Assembly: GCF_900549175.1 (NCBI RefSeq)
Contig: NZ_URNN01000037.1
Location: forward strand, 1-23,907
Length of the DNA: 23,907 bases
From: an uncultured Prevotella sp.
GTDB lineage: Bacteria > Bacteroidota > Bacteroidia > Bacteroidales > Bacteroidaceae
Direction of reading: 5' to 3'
The position numbers and the translations under genes were made by a program. Positions 9,292 to 18,500 of this stretch are shown here, one piece after another. The notes below the pieces were generated by a model, which worked only from the letters and a program-made list of their open reading frames with translations, did not search any database and had not been told where the DNA came from. Numbering within the stretch: position 1 is the stretch's first letter; every line of letters begins with the position of its first letter.

Positions 9292-11115
9292 ATGAGATTA
9301 AAGAATTTGATTTTCGCAGCTGTTCCGGCTCTTATGCTGGCAAGTTGCTCATCTGACGATTCGGTATCAGAGAATCCTCAGAATCCTGCTTTGGGAGGTA
9401 ATGGCTACCTCGGCGTAAGTATCAATCTGCCTACGCAGAATAGTGGTACACGTGCCGCGAATGATAATTTTGACGACGGTACGGAGAATGAGTATGCCGT
9501 AACTGACGGTGCCGTCCTGCTCTTCAAAGGTGCAGACCAGAAGACTGCCACATTCTTCGGTGCCTATACTCTCAACAACACTCCTGTTGAAGACCAGGAC
9601 AATGATAACATCACCACATCGTTCCTCGATGTGATAGAGGTGGAAAATCTGAATCTTGGTACAACAGACAACCTCTATGCTCTCGTTGTGCTCAATTACA
9701 CAGAACTCTTTGCTATCAGTAACCACGACCTCACAATAAAGGGAGATGGCGTATTCTCGGGTGATTTCAGCACCCTGCTCGCAAAGACAAGCAGTAAGGA
9801 CTTCTACAACAAGACCAATACGGATTATTTCTTCATGGCCAACTCTCCCATCGTGGACAAGCCGGGTGGAGCAGCGGCTCCCACAGGTTATGAGCTTACC
9901 TACCTCACCAAGCTGAACGGTACTCTTTATCCTACAGCTGAAGAGGCCAGGAAGAGTCCCGCCGGATCGGTTTATGTAGAGCGTGCCGTGGCTAAGGCCA
10001 CTCTGTCCGTTTCTCCTGCAAGCCTGGTTCTTCAGGACAATGACGGCAATGAGACAAATCTTACGATAACCGGCACGGATTGGGCTATCAGCAATGCCGA
10101 AGGAACATCTTATATCGTACGCAACCTCGGCGACCTCACCGGAGATAACGACTATCTGCCTTGGACCAGTGCCCTGAAATCTAACTACCGTTTCGTAGGC
10201 CATACAAAGATAGGTACCACTTCCATCCAGCCGGAGCGTGACCTGTACCGCACATACTGGTGTGTAGACCCGGCATACGATGAAGACAAGACGTACCGTG
10301 AGTGCGCAGACGCTGACTTCAAAGACAAAGAGACGCCTCTCTACTGTTACGAGAATACGTTCGACGTGGCTCACCAGAACTACAAGAACACCACACGTGC
10401 CGTACTGAAGGTGACGTATGGCGGAGGTACTTTCTGTACAATAGACGGTGCCGAATATGCCGGCAAGATATTCACTGAGGATGTTGCAAAAACCTATCCT
10501 ACGAAGTACATCATGGAAGACTATCAGTTGAAGAAAGCATTCCAGGAGGCCTTGCGTGCGGGACAGACAGTTAATATAGCTGACTATGTTGTTGTTACAT
10601 TTGCCCGTGATGCCAACGACGGTATACTTAAGGTAAAGGACATAGCTGTTGATGTTCCTGAGGATATGATCAGTGAAACGGATGAAACAAAACCGTTTGC
10701 CAAAGCACCTGTTTTCGGTACCAAGAATACGCTCATTAACAATGTCAACGAATTCTTTGTAATCAACGAGTATGTGGATGGCGTCAGCTACTATGATGTA
10801 CGTTTCATGCACTTTGCCGGTACAAGCGACGCAAGCGACCTCGCTCCATGGACAGCACCGGAAGTCAATACTCCCACTACGGCAGAGGCATACGGAACCG
10901 ACCTGCAGAGCAGCAAGAACTATCTTGGCCGTTACGGTATGGTTCGTAACAACTGGTACGACATTAGCGTTACGGACATCAAGCGGCTCGGTTCGCCCGT
11001 CATTCCTTCTGCCGATGTTGAAACTCCTGATGACAACAAAGAGATAAACAAGTATATCTCATTCAAGGTCAACATACTCTCTTGGGCAAAGCGTACACAG
11101 AGCGTAGTGCTCTAA
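9292..11115 (+). CDS. Mfa1-family major fimbrillin, pilus stalk subunit
   Basis: This 607-residue protein is a lipoprotein precursor with lipobox LASC (C19). It resembles the Mfa1 stalk subunit of type V pili. In this family the precursor is lipidated, reaches the surface, and is cut after an arginine so that the freed groove accepts a strand from the next subunit. Here the likely cut is after R54, in GTRAAND. Family motifs seen are VERAVAKATLSV (229-240), GRYGMVRNNWYDISV (546-560), and the C-terminal strand FKVNILSWAKRTQSVVL, which would act as the donor strand. The length is close to P. gingivalis Mfa1. The gene is followed by a GC-rich hairpin before the anchor gene, which may keep the stalk subunit in excess. 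The family call is strong; the cleavage site is inferred. Confidence 0.92.
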   Translation: MRLKNLIFAAVPALMLASCSSDDSVSENPQNPALGGNGYLGVSINLPTQNSGTRAANDNFDDGTENEYAVTDGAVLLFKGADQKTATFFGAYTLNNTPVEDQDNDNITTSFLDVIEVENLNLGTTDNLYALVVLNYTELFAISNHDLTIKGDGVFSGDFSTLLAKTSSKDFYNKTNTDYFFMANSPIVDKPGGAAAPTGYELTYLTKLNGTLYPTAEEARKSPAGSVYVERAVAKATLSVSPASLVLQDNDGNETNLTITGTDWAISNAEGTSYIVRNLGDLTGDNDYLPWTSALKSNYRFVGHTKIGTTSIQPERDLYRTYWCVDPAYDEDKTYRECADADFKDKETPLYCYENTFDVAHQNYKNTTRAVLKVTYGGGTFCTIDGAEYAGKIFTEDVAKTYPTKYIMEDYQLKKAFQEALRAGQTVNIADYVVVTFARDANDGILKVKDIAVDVPEDMISETDETKPFAKAPVFGTKNTLINNVNEFFVINEYVDGVSYYDVRFMHFAGTSDASDLAPWTAPEVNTPTTAEAYGTDLQSSKNYLGRYGMVRNNWYDISVTDIKRLGSPVIPSADVETPDDNKEINKYISFKVNILSWAKRTQSVVL

Positions 11116-11141
11116 AAGCAGAATCATACCTAAACAAGAAA

Positions 11142-11187
11142 GGGGCGGCAGTGCAGTGGCAATGCCGTGCCGCCGCCCCCCCCTTTT
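11142..11187 (+). terminator. GC-rich hairpin with C/T-run after the major fimbrillin gene
   Basis: GGCGGCA (11144-11150) pairs perfectly with TGCCGCC (11168-11174), and the stem can be extended by GG/CC after a bulge. The loop has further pairing (GGCA with TGCC). The stem is followed by a run of C and then TTTT. It lies 28 bases past the Mfa1 stop, inside the operon, so it is best read as a partial terminator or an mRNA 3'-end stabiliser. Confidence 0.6.
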
Positions 11188-11200
11188 CAAGTAATACCCC

Positions 11201-11216
11201 TACTATTATAATAGTA
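11201..11216. repeat. 16-bp perfect AT palindrome before the anchor gene
   Basis: TACTATTATAATAGTA is a perfect 16-base palindrome located 16 bases before the FimB/Mfa2-type start codon. It could be a protein site or a small RNA hairpin near the ribosome-binding region; no function is shown by the sequence. Confidence 0.5.
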
Positions 11217-11232
11217 TAGTCAAAAAAAGATA

Positions 11233-12429
11233 ATGAACCGTTTTCTTCATATTTTATCCGGCCTGTCGATTCTTGTGTCAGTCACATTCGGGCTCTCCTC
11301 CTGTTCGTGGATGAAGGAGGATGTCACCGACTGTCCCACGGGACTGTATGTCCGCTTCACCTATGACTACAATACGGCGCGTGCAGACATGTTTAAAGAC
11401 CATGTCGGCTATGTGAAGCTGTATGTCTATGATGAGAACGGCAATAAAGTGTCTGAGAGAAGCGTGTCCAATACATCTGCTGCAGCACCGCTGCACCAAT
11501 ATGGATATGCCATACATTTTGCCGACGGCGAACTGCCCGACGGCCGCTACCGTCTGCAGGCCCTTGCCATGCAGAAAGACTGGGACGAGGCTCTTGCCAC
11601 GCCCGGTGCCAAATACAGACACAACGACCCCGCGTCAGGCAATGGCCTGACAGTGGCATTGGACCATGAAGCCGCAACCGTGACGGGTACGGACATTTAT
11701 CCCGTAAGCGACGAAGCGCCGCTCGACACGCTTTGGCATACCTTGAAGGTGACTTCGTCCGAACCGCAGGACGGCATCACAGTGCCGGCTCTTGCCCAAA
11801 CAAAGAAACCGTACAGTGTCTATCCCCTCGAGGAACAGTATGTCACCGTGCAGCAGCACCGAGCAACATACGCCACCGTGTCAATGATAAGGGACACCAA
11901 ACACATCAACATAACCTTGAGGCAGGTTGACGACCCTGCAAACATATTTCACGAAGACTATGAAGTCTTCATTACCGACAGCAACATGGCTTTGGCCCAC
12001 GACAATGAGCCGGCATCGGATGTCATGCTGCGATATACCCCGTATCAAAGTTGGACATCGCGCTTCGACGAAGACGGGGTGGAGGTGGAGAATGGCCTGT
12101 CGAGGGCCGAATCGGCCGATTTGCAGCGCACGGCCCACTACAACATCATGTGCAACCGGCTCATGTACCGCAGTGACATCTCGAAGTGTGCCATCCTCAA
12201 GATAGTGAACCGCCGGACTGCCGCCACCGTAGCGGAGATAAACCTGCCGTATATGCTCGCCCAGGGACGCATGGCATACGACAATTATGCCTATTCGTCA
12301 CAGGAGTATCTTGACCGCGAGTATGATTATCATCTTAATTTCTTTCTTCAGAACGGAAAATGGGCCTATTGCGACATTGTCATCAATGTGCTCGGATGGT
12401 CCAAGCGCACCCAGAACGAGGAACTGTAG
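11233..12429 (+). CDS. FimB/Mfa2-family fimbrial anchor lipoprotein
   Basis: This 398-residue lipoprotein has lipobox LSSC (C24). It carries the hallmark of the FimB/Mfa2 group soon after it: DCPTGLYVRFTYDYN (33-47), then a VKLYVYDENG strand. In P. gingivalis the Mfa2 and FimB proteins stay lipidated, hold the pilus base in the outer membrane and limit its length. The C-terminus VINVLGWSKRTQNEEL resembles the end of the major subunit and suggests a compatible donor strand. An RA pair (R50-A51) occurs right after the YDYN motif, but it lies within the first conserved strand region and is not treated as a maturation site. The position directly after Mfa1 matches the mfa1-mfa2 order in P. gingivalis. 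The call is strong. Confidence 0.91.
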   Translation: MNRFLHILSGLSILVSVTFGLSSCSWMKEDVTDCPTGLYVRFTYDYNTARADMFKDHVGYVKLYVYDENGNKVSERSVSNTSAAAPLHQYGYAIHFADGELPDGRYRLQALAMQKDWDEALATPGAKYRHNDPASGNGLTVALDHEAATVTGTDIYPVSDEAPLDTLWHTLKVTSSEPQDGITVPALAQTKKPYSVYPLEEQYVTVQQHRATYATVSMIRDTKHINITLRQVDDPANIFHEDYEVFITDSNMALAHDNEPASDVMLRYTPYQSWTSRFDEDGVEVENGLSRAESADLQRTAHYNIMCNRLMYRSDISKCAILKIVNRRTAATVAEINLPYMLAQGRMAYDNYAYSSQEYLDREYDYHLNFFLQNGKWAYCDIVINVLGWSKRTQNEEL

Positions 12430-12472
12430 CCTACTGTCGCACGGATATTTGAGATTATTATAAACAGAAGAA

Positions 12473-14074
12473 TTGAAACCTTATAAGTTCATAGTATTAT
12501 TGGTGTCGGCATTGTCACTACTGACGGCATGCAAAGATGACCCGGACGGAGGCAGCATCGCTGTTCCCGACAAGGGTACGTATCTCTTGCTCAAGGTGAA
12601 TATGCCTTCGTCGGCCGCTACCCGCGCCAATCCTTCCGGAGGAGATGACGGAGACGGACGTGAGGAGGGTAAGGACTACGAGAACAAGATAGATGACCTG
12701 ACTGTATTTTTCTATGAAGAGGATAAGGATGTTTCGGACAACGGCTTAGGGCCTGACAGTAGGGGCGCCACAGCCGTGAAGGGCTTCTATGTGCCTGTAG
12801 TGGAATTGTCTGCCGATGACGAATGTGTGTTGCCCCTTGGCGATTTCGAGCCTGTTCCCGGAAGGCACAGGATTCTCGTTGCTGCGAATATGGGCGACTT
12901 GACTTCGTTGGCAACCTTAAAAGATGTGCGCGACTATATTGTCGCTGCGGCATGGCGGTCGGAAGGCTCCGGTTATCCGCAAGAGTGCAGAGGCTTCACC
13001 ATGGCGTCGGCATACAATGATGACGGTATCGTCAGCGGTGGCGACGGTACGAGGTTGAATCCGTTCAGGTCGGCGGTGACCGTAGAGCGTACAGCCGCCC
13101 GTATCGATTTCTGGTTCACGGCCGGGAATATGGAGGGAGGCTCCACAGACCACTTGAAGTATGACGTAAAGGAGGGGGGAGAGACTTTGGGCACCGTGTA
13201 TCTTGAAAATATCGTTCCCGTAAACCTTATGCAGCAGGGCACGTGGATGTTCAAGCGTGCCACCGTGGGGACAAGCAGCGACTACGCATGTTTCGACAAT
13301 ATAAAGTATTGCGGCAGAGAGACTACAACGCCTGACAGCAGGCTGATTCCCACCAATTATGTGGTCGAGCCCCATACCATCCTGAAAACGGCATCGCCGT
13401 CTGAAGCTGACCTCACGGACTGGTACGGCAATACACGTTCAGGTTACATAGGCAGTGCCTACACGGCAGTTTTCGCAGAAGAGAAGAGCCGTCTGGCCAA
13501 CTATCTGCCCCACTGGTTCGCGCATACAGAGGCCGGCTACAGCTACGACCGTTGTGTAACCCTGGCCTACACCCACGAGAACACCCAGCATATGAGTCTG
13601 TACAGCAGCAACTATGTGACGGGACTGTTGCTCAAGGCCACTTATCTTCCCGCCAAAGTCTATCAGGATGCCGCCGCCGCTACGGTGGATGCCGGTTACG
13701 GCAAGGGTATGACCTTTTGGCGTTACACGTCCACGGAAAAGGACATGAAGGAGAGTGCGGCCCTCTATTTCTCTTCAAGGGCCGCCGCCGAGGGATATGC
13801 CGCGGCACATGTGGATAGCCCTTATCTTATAACGGAATATCCCGGAGGCGTGTGCCACTACAGTTTCTGGCTCCGCCATGCCAATTTCGAGAGCGACCCG
13901 CATACGCCCCTGCCTATGGAATATGCCATTGTGCGCAACAACATCTACCGTGCCGGGGTGGAATTCCGCGGCCCGGGAACCGTCAAACCCGAGCTTGACG
14001 ATCCTTACAACATCCGCTTCCGCGTGTTTGTGCGCAAGTGGTATGCAAGGATGCAGCCCGAAATTGTAATGTAG
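12473..14074 (+). CDS. Accessory fimbrillin-like lipoprotein (Mfa1-like)
   Basis: This 533-residue lipoprotein has lipobox LTAC (C20). A likely arginine maturation site (AATRANP, cut after R51) lies at the same distance from the cysteine as in the major subunit. Near the C-terminus YAIVRNNIYRAGVEFRGPG resembles the YGxVRNNxY motif of Mfa1, and the end, FRVFVRKWYARMQPEIVM, resembles a donor strand. It is therefore probably polymerised, as a second stalk-type or tip-proximal subunit. The start is a TTG: a stop codon at 12461-12463 lies just upstream in frame, no ATG is available before the signal peptide, and AGAAG precedes the TTG. The gap from the anchor gene is 43 bases. The fimbrial assignment is good; the exact role (Mfa3- or Mfa4-like) is not resolved. 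Confidence 0.82.
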   Translation: MKPYKFIVLLVSALSLLTACKDDPDGGSIAVPDKGTYLLLKVNMPSSAATRANPSGGDDGDGREEGKDYENKIDDLTVFFYEEDKDVSDNGLGPDSRGATAVKGFYVPVVELSADDECVLPLGDFEPVPGRHRILVAANMGDLTSLATLKDVRDYIVAAAWRSEGSGYPQECRGFTMASAYNDDGIVSGGDGTRLNPFRSAVTVERTAARIDFWFTAGNMEGGSTDHLKYDVKEGGETLGTVYLENIVPVNLMQQGTWMFKRATVGTSSDYACFDNIKYCGRETTTPDSRLIPTNYVVEPHTILKTASPSEADLTDWYGNTRSGYIGSAYTAVFAEEKSRLANYLPHWFAHTEAGYSYDRCVTLAYTHENTQHMSLYSSNYVTGLLLKATYLPAKVYQDAAAATVDAGYGKGMTFWRYTSTEKDMKESAALYFSSRAAAEGYAAAHVDSPYLITEYPGGVCHYSFWLRHANFESDPHTPLPMEYAIVRNNIYRAGVEFRGPGTVKPELDDPYNIRFRVFVRKWYARMQPEIVM

Positions 14075-14111
14075 CCAGTCACACCATTTCACACTCTATA
14101 AAACGACAACT

Positions 14112-15440
14112 ATGATGAAACGATACATATATATGATTATTTCCGCCATGGTTATTATGTTCGGCTCTTGTAGCGATGACAGCATTGAGGCAGACAACGG
14201 TGCACCCCGGGGCAATCCTGTCAGAATAGGCATAAGGACAGTGCCCCGCAGCCAGACGCGTGCCGGCGAGACGGACAATGAGCTTGTCAACTCATGGTGG
14301 CTTGCGCTTGTGGGTGGCGACAATAAGGTGTATAATGTAATAGGCAATACTCCCGGCAGTGCAGTCGAGCAGGACTTCTACACCGCTACAGTGCTTCCCG
14401 GAAGCTATACAGTCTATGCTTTTGCAAACATCTCCCGCGCAGACCTTGCAGCCAAGGCCGGCATAACTTTTACGGAGGGGGCAACGGTAGACCCGGCGGC
14501 AATAGCGGCAGCACAGTTCAAGGGACTTGTCAACGGCTGGGACAAGTCGTTGCCCATCCCCATGAGCGGCACTCAGAAGATTAGCGTCACCGAGCAGACC
14601 AACCAACGGTTCTCCATTGAGGTAGTGCGCATGCTGGCCAAGATAGAGTTCCGGTTCACGTCAAGGGCTGCCGGAGACGTGCAGGTAGATGCGGTCAGGA
14701 TTCTCCCACTGTACAAGGGTGATGCCGACGTGATGCTGTTGCCGGATTACGGATGTCTTGACGGACATTACAAGCCTGTGTACGGACAGGCCGGCACGAC
14801 AGAGGTATACGAGCATATTCTCAATCCGGCCATTACCGTTGTGCCCAAGATGGCGGAAGCGCAGTGCACGTGGTTCTACGCGCTTGAGTCGATAGCCGAG
14901 GGGGTGCATCCCACAGACCATTTCGTGGTGCAGGTGGCCACCACGCGCCACGGTGTAAGGCGTGATGCCATGTATGCCCTTGCCGAGAACCTCACTTATA
15001 TCTACAGGAACGACCACATCGTTTTCCCCATCGTGTTCACCGATTATGTCATCGAGCCGGGGGTGGTGTTCTACCCTCCCATCGGAGGCTATCCGGCGGT
15101 GGTAAGGGAGGTTCGTGATGACGAGTGCTTCATAACGTTTGGCACCCAAGGCGATTTCGAGCTGTATGCCGATGTGCGTGACGGGGCAACGGAAAGCCTC
15201 ATTTCCAAAGACAAGGTGACGGTGGAGGTAAAGAGTATCGATGACCCCGACAATATTCTTGATGCCAATCCCGACAATAATCTGCAGATTATGCCCGATC
15301 CCGTTACCGGTGAGCTGACGGGCAGGGTCAACACCCGTACCGGCTCGGCTAAGGTGAAAGTGGAGGTGACGGTGAGCATTGACGAAACGATAAGGGAGAT
15401 TTACACACGCACCATATACATCATTCGTAAGAACGAATAG
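14112..15440 (+). CDS. Accessory fimbrial lipoprotein, possible tip-complex subunit
   Basis: This 442-residue lipoprotein has lipobox FGSC (C20) and a candidate arginine maturation site after R50 (SQTRAGETDN). The middle contains VVRMLAKIEFRF (about 183-194), similar to the conserved RxxAKx strand of fimbrillins, and YIYRNDHIVFPIVFTDYVIEP (about 296-316), of the type seen in Bacteroidales fimbrial accessory proteins. The last 120 residues look like an added beta-rich domain (repeated DPDNI, DANPDNN and DPVTGELTG turns). The C-terminus is not of the W-x-R-x-Q donor-strand type found in the other subunits, so it may occupy the tip, where no further subunit needs to be joined. The gap to the previous gene is 37 bases. 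The fimbrial role is inferred from context and motifs. A second ATG at 14115 is an equally possible start. Confidence 0.76.
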   Translation: MMKRYIYMIISAMVIMFGSCSDDSIEADNGAPRGNPVRIGIRTVPRSQTRAGETDNELVNSWWLALVGGDNKVYNVIGNTPGSAVEQDFYTATVLPGSYTVYAFANISRADLAAKAGITFTEGATVDPAAIAAAQFKGLVNGWDKSLPIPMSGTQKISVTEQTNQRFSIEVVRMLAKIEFRFTSRAAGDVQVDAVRILPLYKGDADVMLLPDYGCLDGHYKPVYGQAGTTEVYEHILNPAITVVPKMAEAQCTWFYALESIAEGVHPTDHFVVQVATTRHGVRRDAMYALAENLTYIYRNDHIVFPIVFTDYVIEPGVVFYPPIGGYPAVVREVRDDECFITFGTQGDFELYADVRDGATESLISKDKVTVEVKSIDDPDNILDANPDNNLQIMPDPVTGELTGRVNTRTGSAKVKVEVTVSIDETIREIYTRTIYIIRKNE

Positions 15441-15501
15441 TGTGAACCGATATTTATAATCCGTGGGAATGAATAACGTGAACCATATAAAGAAAGTCAA
15501 G

Positions 15502-18500
15502 ATGAAGTCAATCATTCATAATATTTTCCGATTTATATTTTGTGTCGCAGCATTTTCTGTTGTTACACTGACGGCTTATGCAGACAGGGCGCCCCTTATC
15601 ACAGACGCCTCACAACTTTCTTCAAATGCCAGTGAAGCAGGCTATGATGGCGATATGGCAAGGCTTATTGACGGGAATGCCGGTACCCACTGGCGTACAA
15701 GAGATAACTACGTCACGGAAAAGCATTATATTCAAGTCGATCTCGGATATGAACTTGAGCTTGACCCGGCAACGGAAGACCTCGTTATCTTCACCCAGCG
15801 CCATCGTGATTATCCGTTGGGGCATAAGTTGCATCCTACAACATTCAACGTACTTGTGTCGTCCGACGGGGTTAATTGGGAGTCGTTCAGAGGTAAGGGA
15901 CAAAACAGCACCCATGTCTACTTCCTTTACAGAGGCTATGCCACCAAAGAGTATTCATCGCGTATCACCACCGACAAGAAGTTCAGGTATATGCGCTTTG
16001 AACTTGAGGCCAACAACAGCCGTACCTATGTGAGCGGGTCTACCGACATACGGCGCATGCAGATAGGCGAGTTCCAAATATACAGGCTCAACCGTGATGA
16101 CGATTATTCCGACATACTCGTCGACCGTATCCGCCTGAAGACTGACTACCGCGACGGATATAAGGACTTCGGTTTCGACTATACCCACGGAGCGGCAGAC
16201 AAGAGAAACCGCGGTCTGGGCGATATTCCCGACAATTACACCACCTGGACAAAGTGGACCGGTGACGGCAGATGGGAAGAAACCGACCCGAAGTTTAAAA
16301 AGATACTCGAGGATAACAACATCCAGATGCCCGACATGTCTTACATAACCTCTGATGACGACGAAGATCTGGCACCGGGGCAGGTACGCCAGCGCACACA
16401 TGTCGTAGAACATGTTCTTTACGCCATACCGGGCGATGCCATAGCTTTGTACCCGTTTTATCGGATGGCGACGGTCAGCAATTATCAGGAGCATTTCTCA
16501 CATTGGTATGACTACAAGACCGGCGGCCGTCTGAAGGACGACCGCGGGCACGACTTGCTTGACTTCCTCATCGACCCGTCAGACATCAACCGCACCGAGA
16601 ATCACGGCTTTATCGGTGGCGACAGGGTGAACAACCGAATCACAGTGAAGGAGGAGGATATATTCAAGATCAACACTCCGGAGAACTTCAATGAATTTGC
16701 CACCCGGGTCAATGCCGGCGAGACATCACTTTTCGCACGGGTTACCGCCGACCTCGATTTCAGTGGGGTGGAGACAGTGCCTGTAGGCACAGATGCCAAC
16801 CCATATGTAGGTGTATTTGATGGCGGAGGCCATACATTCAGCAATGTCGATATCAACTTGCCGGAAGAGAAAACGGCAGGTCTTTTCCGTGTCGTGTTGG
16901 GTGGCACCATCTGCAATTTCACTTTGGACAGCACGTGCTCGATAACTGGTGGCGGCATCGTGAATAACAATAGATGCGGCACCGGTGTCGTAGGGTATTA
17001 TAAAGCAAGTCAGGGTGCTCCCTTCCTGACACTTGAAGGTATCATAAACCACGGACATGTGGCGGGTAAAGGCTATGCAGGCGGAATACTCGGTACGACA
17101 GACACCAATAACAGTACCAAAACTTTTGTCATCAATGCCTGCGCGTTCACCGGCAGTATAGAGAGCACGGGGCGGGCGTCGATGATGGTTGGCAATGGAA
17201 GCATAAATGAGAACAGGCTTGTGAGCAACTCTTGGGGAACTGGTACCGTGGCCTGTGGTAATCTTACTGCCGGCTATCAGCTGTTCAGCGGAACTACTCC
17301 GACGGAAAACTGCTTCGCGAATATAACGGCAGATGGTGTGACAACCTTTGACGGCAATCTTGCCGACATCAAGGATGCGCTCGCCGGCAAAGGCTGGAAG
17401 TGGGAAGACAACACTCTCGCGCTTGATGCCAAGCCGGCCCCATCTTATAATATCGGCACCGCCCCGGTCAGGTATTACGGCACGGTGGCAACATTCTTCT
17501 ATCCCCGCGACCCGTATGTGGAGGGCGGTCTGCAGACCCGTCTGCCTGAAAATGAATATGTTATAGCCGCCGACTTCAGTCAGGATTTCAATTTCGACAA
17601 GCATGTCGACCTTGTCAACAACAAGTTCATTGAGCCGGTGATTCATTTCCGCCACATATTCCGCATACGCGACGGACATACTTTTGCGGAAGAGTTCTCC
17701 GGTTCGGCGGCAAACAACCGCGAATATGTGCGCAAGAACATGCGTCACGTGTCGGCGCGGGCCAACGTTGACTTTCAGGTGCGTCTCGACTCTCCGGTGC
17801 CGGTATACGACCCGTCAAATAATGCCGACAAACTTCCTGCCCGTTCCAAATGGTACTATAAGATTTCCGACACCGACTATCGCCGTGTGTGTTCAAGTGA
17901 GATAGAGGTGTTCAACACCGATACCGGCGAGAAGTTGCCCGACGACACATTCGTCTTCTCAGAGCAAATTGACGGTCAGGGACAACGGAAAATCGACGGT
18001 GACAATTATTTTATTTGCGGCGGCGGTGGCAAATACTACCGCATGCTTTCCTGTCCGGCGGCAAATGCCAGGGTGGGGCGCTATACGGTGAGGATTATGG
18101 GCCGCGACTACAACGGCAACCGTATCAAGATATATGATGCGGCAACGGGAAAACCGGGCACGGAAGACCTCGTCGTGCAGGAACTCCGTATCACTTTCCT
18201 GCCGGAAAGTTCCGCGCTGATGGTGGAGGCTGACGAAATGGGCAACGGCAAATACGACTACGCTACCGAGGAGCATCTGAAAAAGATGTGCGGGGAGCCC
18301 CGCGCCGTAATCAACTTTGACCAATATAGTGCGCTCGTCGGAAACAAAAGCAACGACTACACTGACAGGAACAATGACAATCACAGTTATTTCAAGTGGC
18401 CAATTCCGTGGGAACAGTCCGACTATGCGTTCACATACGATAACACTGCCGATTTCGGCGTTTACCGGCTGGCCAGTCACAGCAGCCGGACGGCCTGGAG

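Noticed and set aside
11371..11388. TARAD in the FimB/Mfa2 protein as a fourth arginine maturation site
   Set aside because: It falls in the conserved start of the first folded domain, right after YDYN, and anchor proteins of this family keep their lipidated N-terminus.
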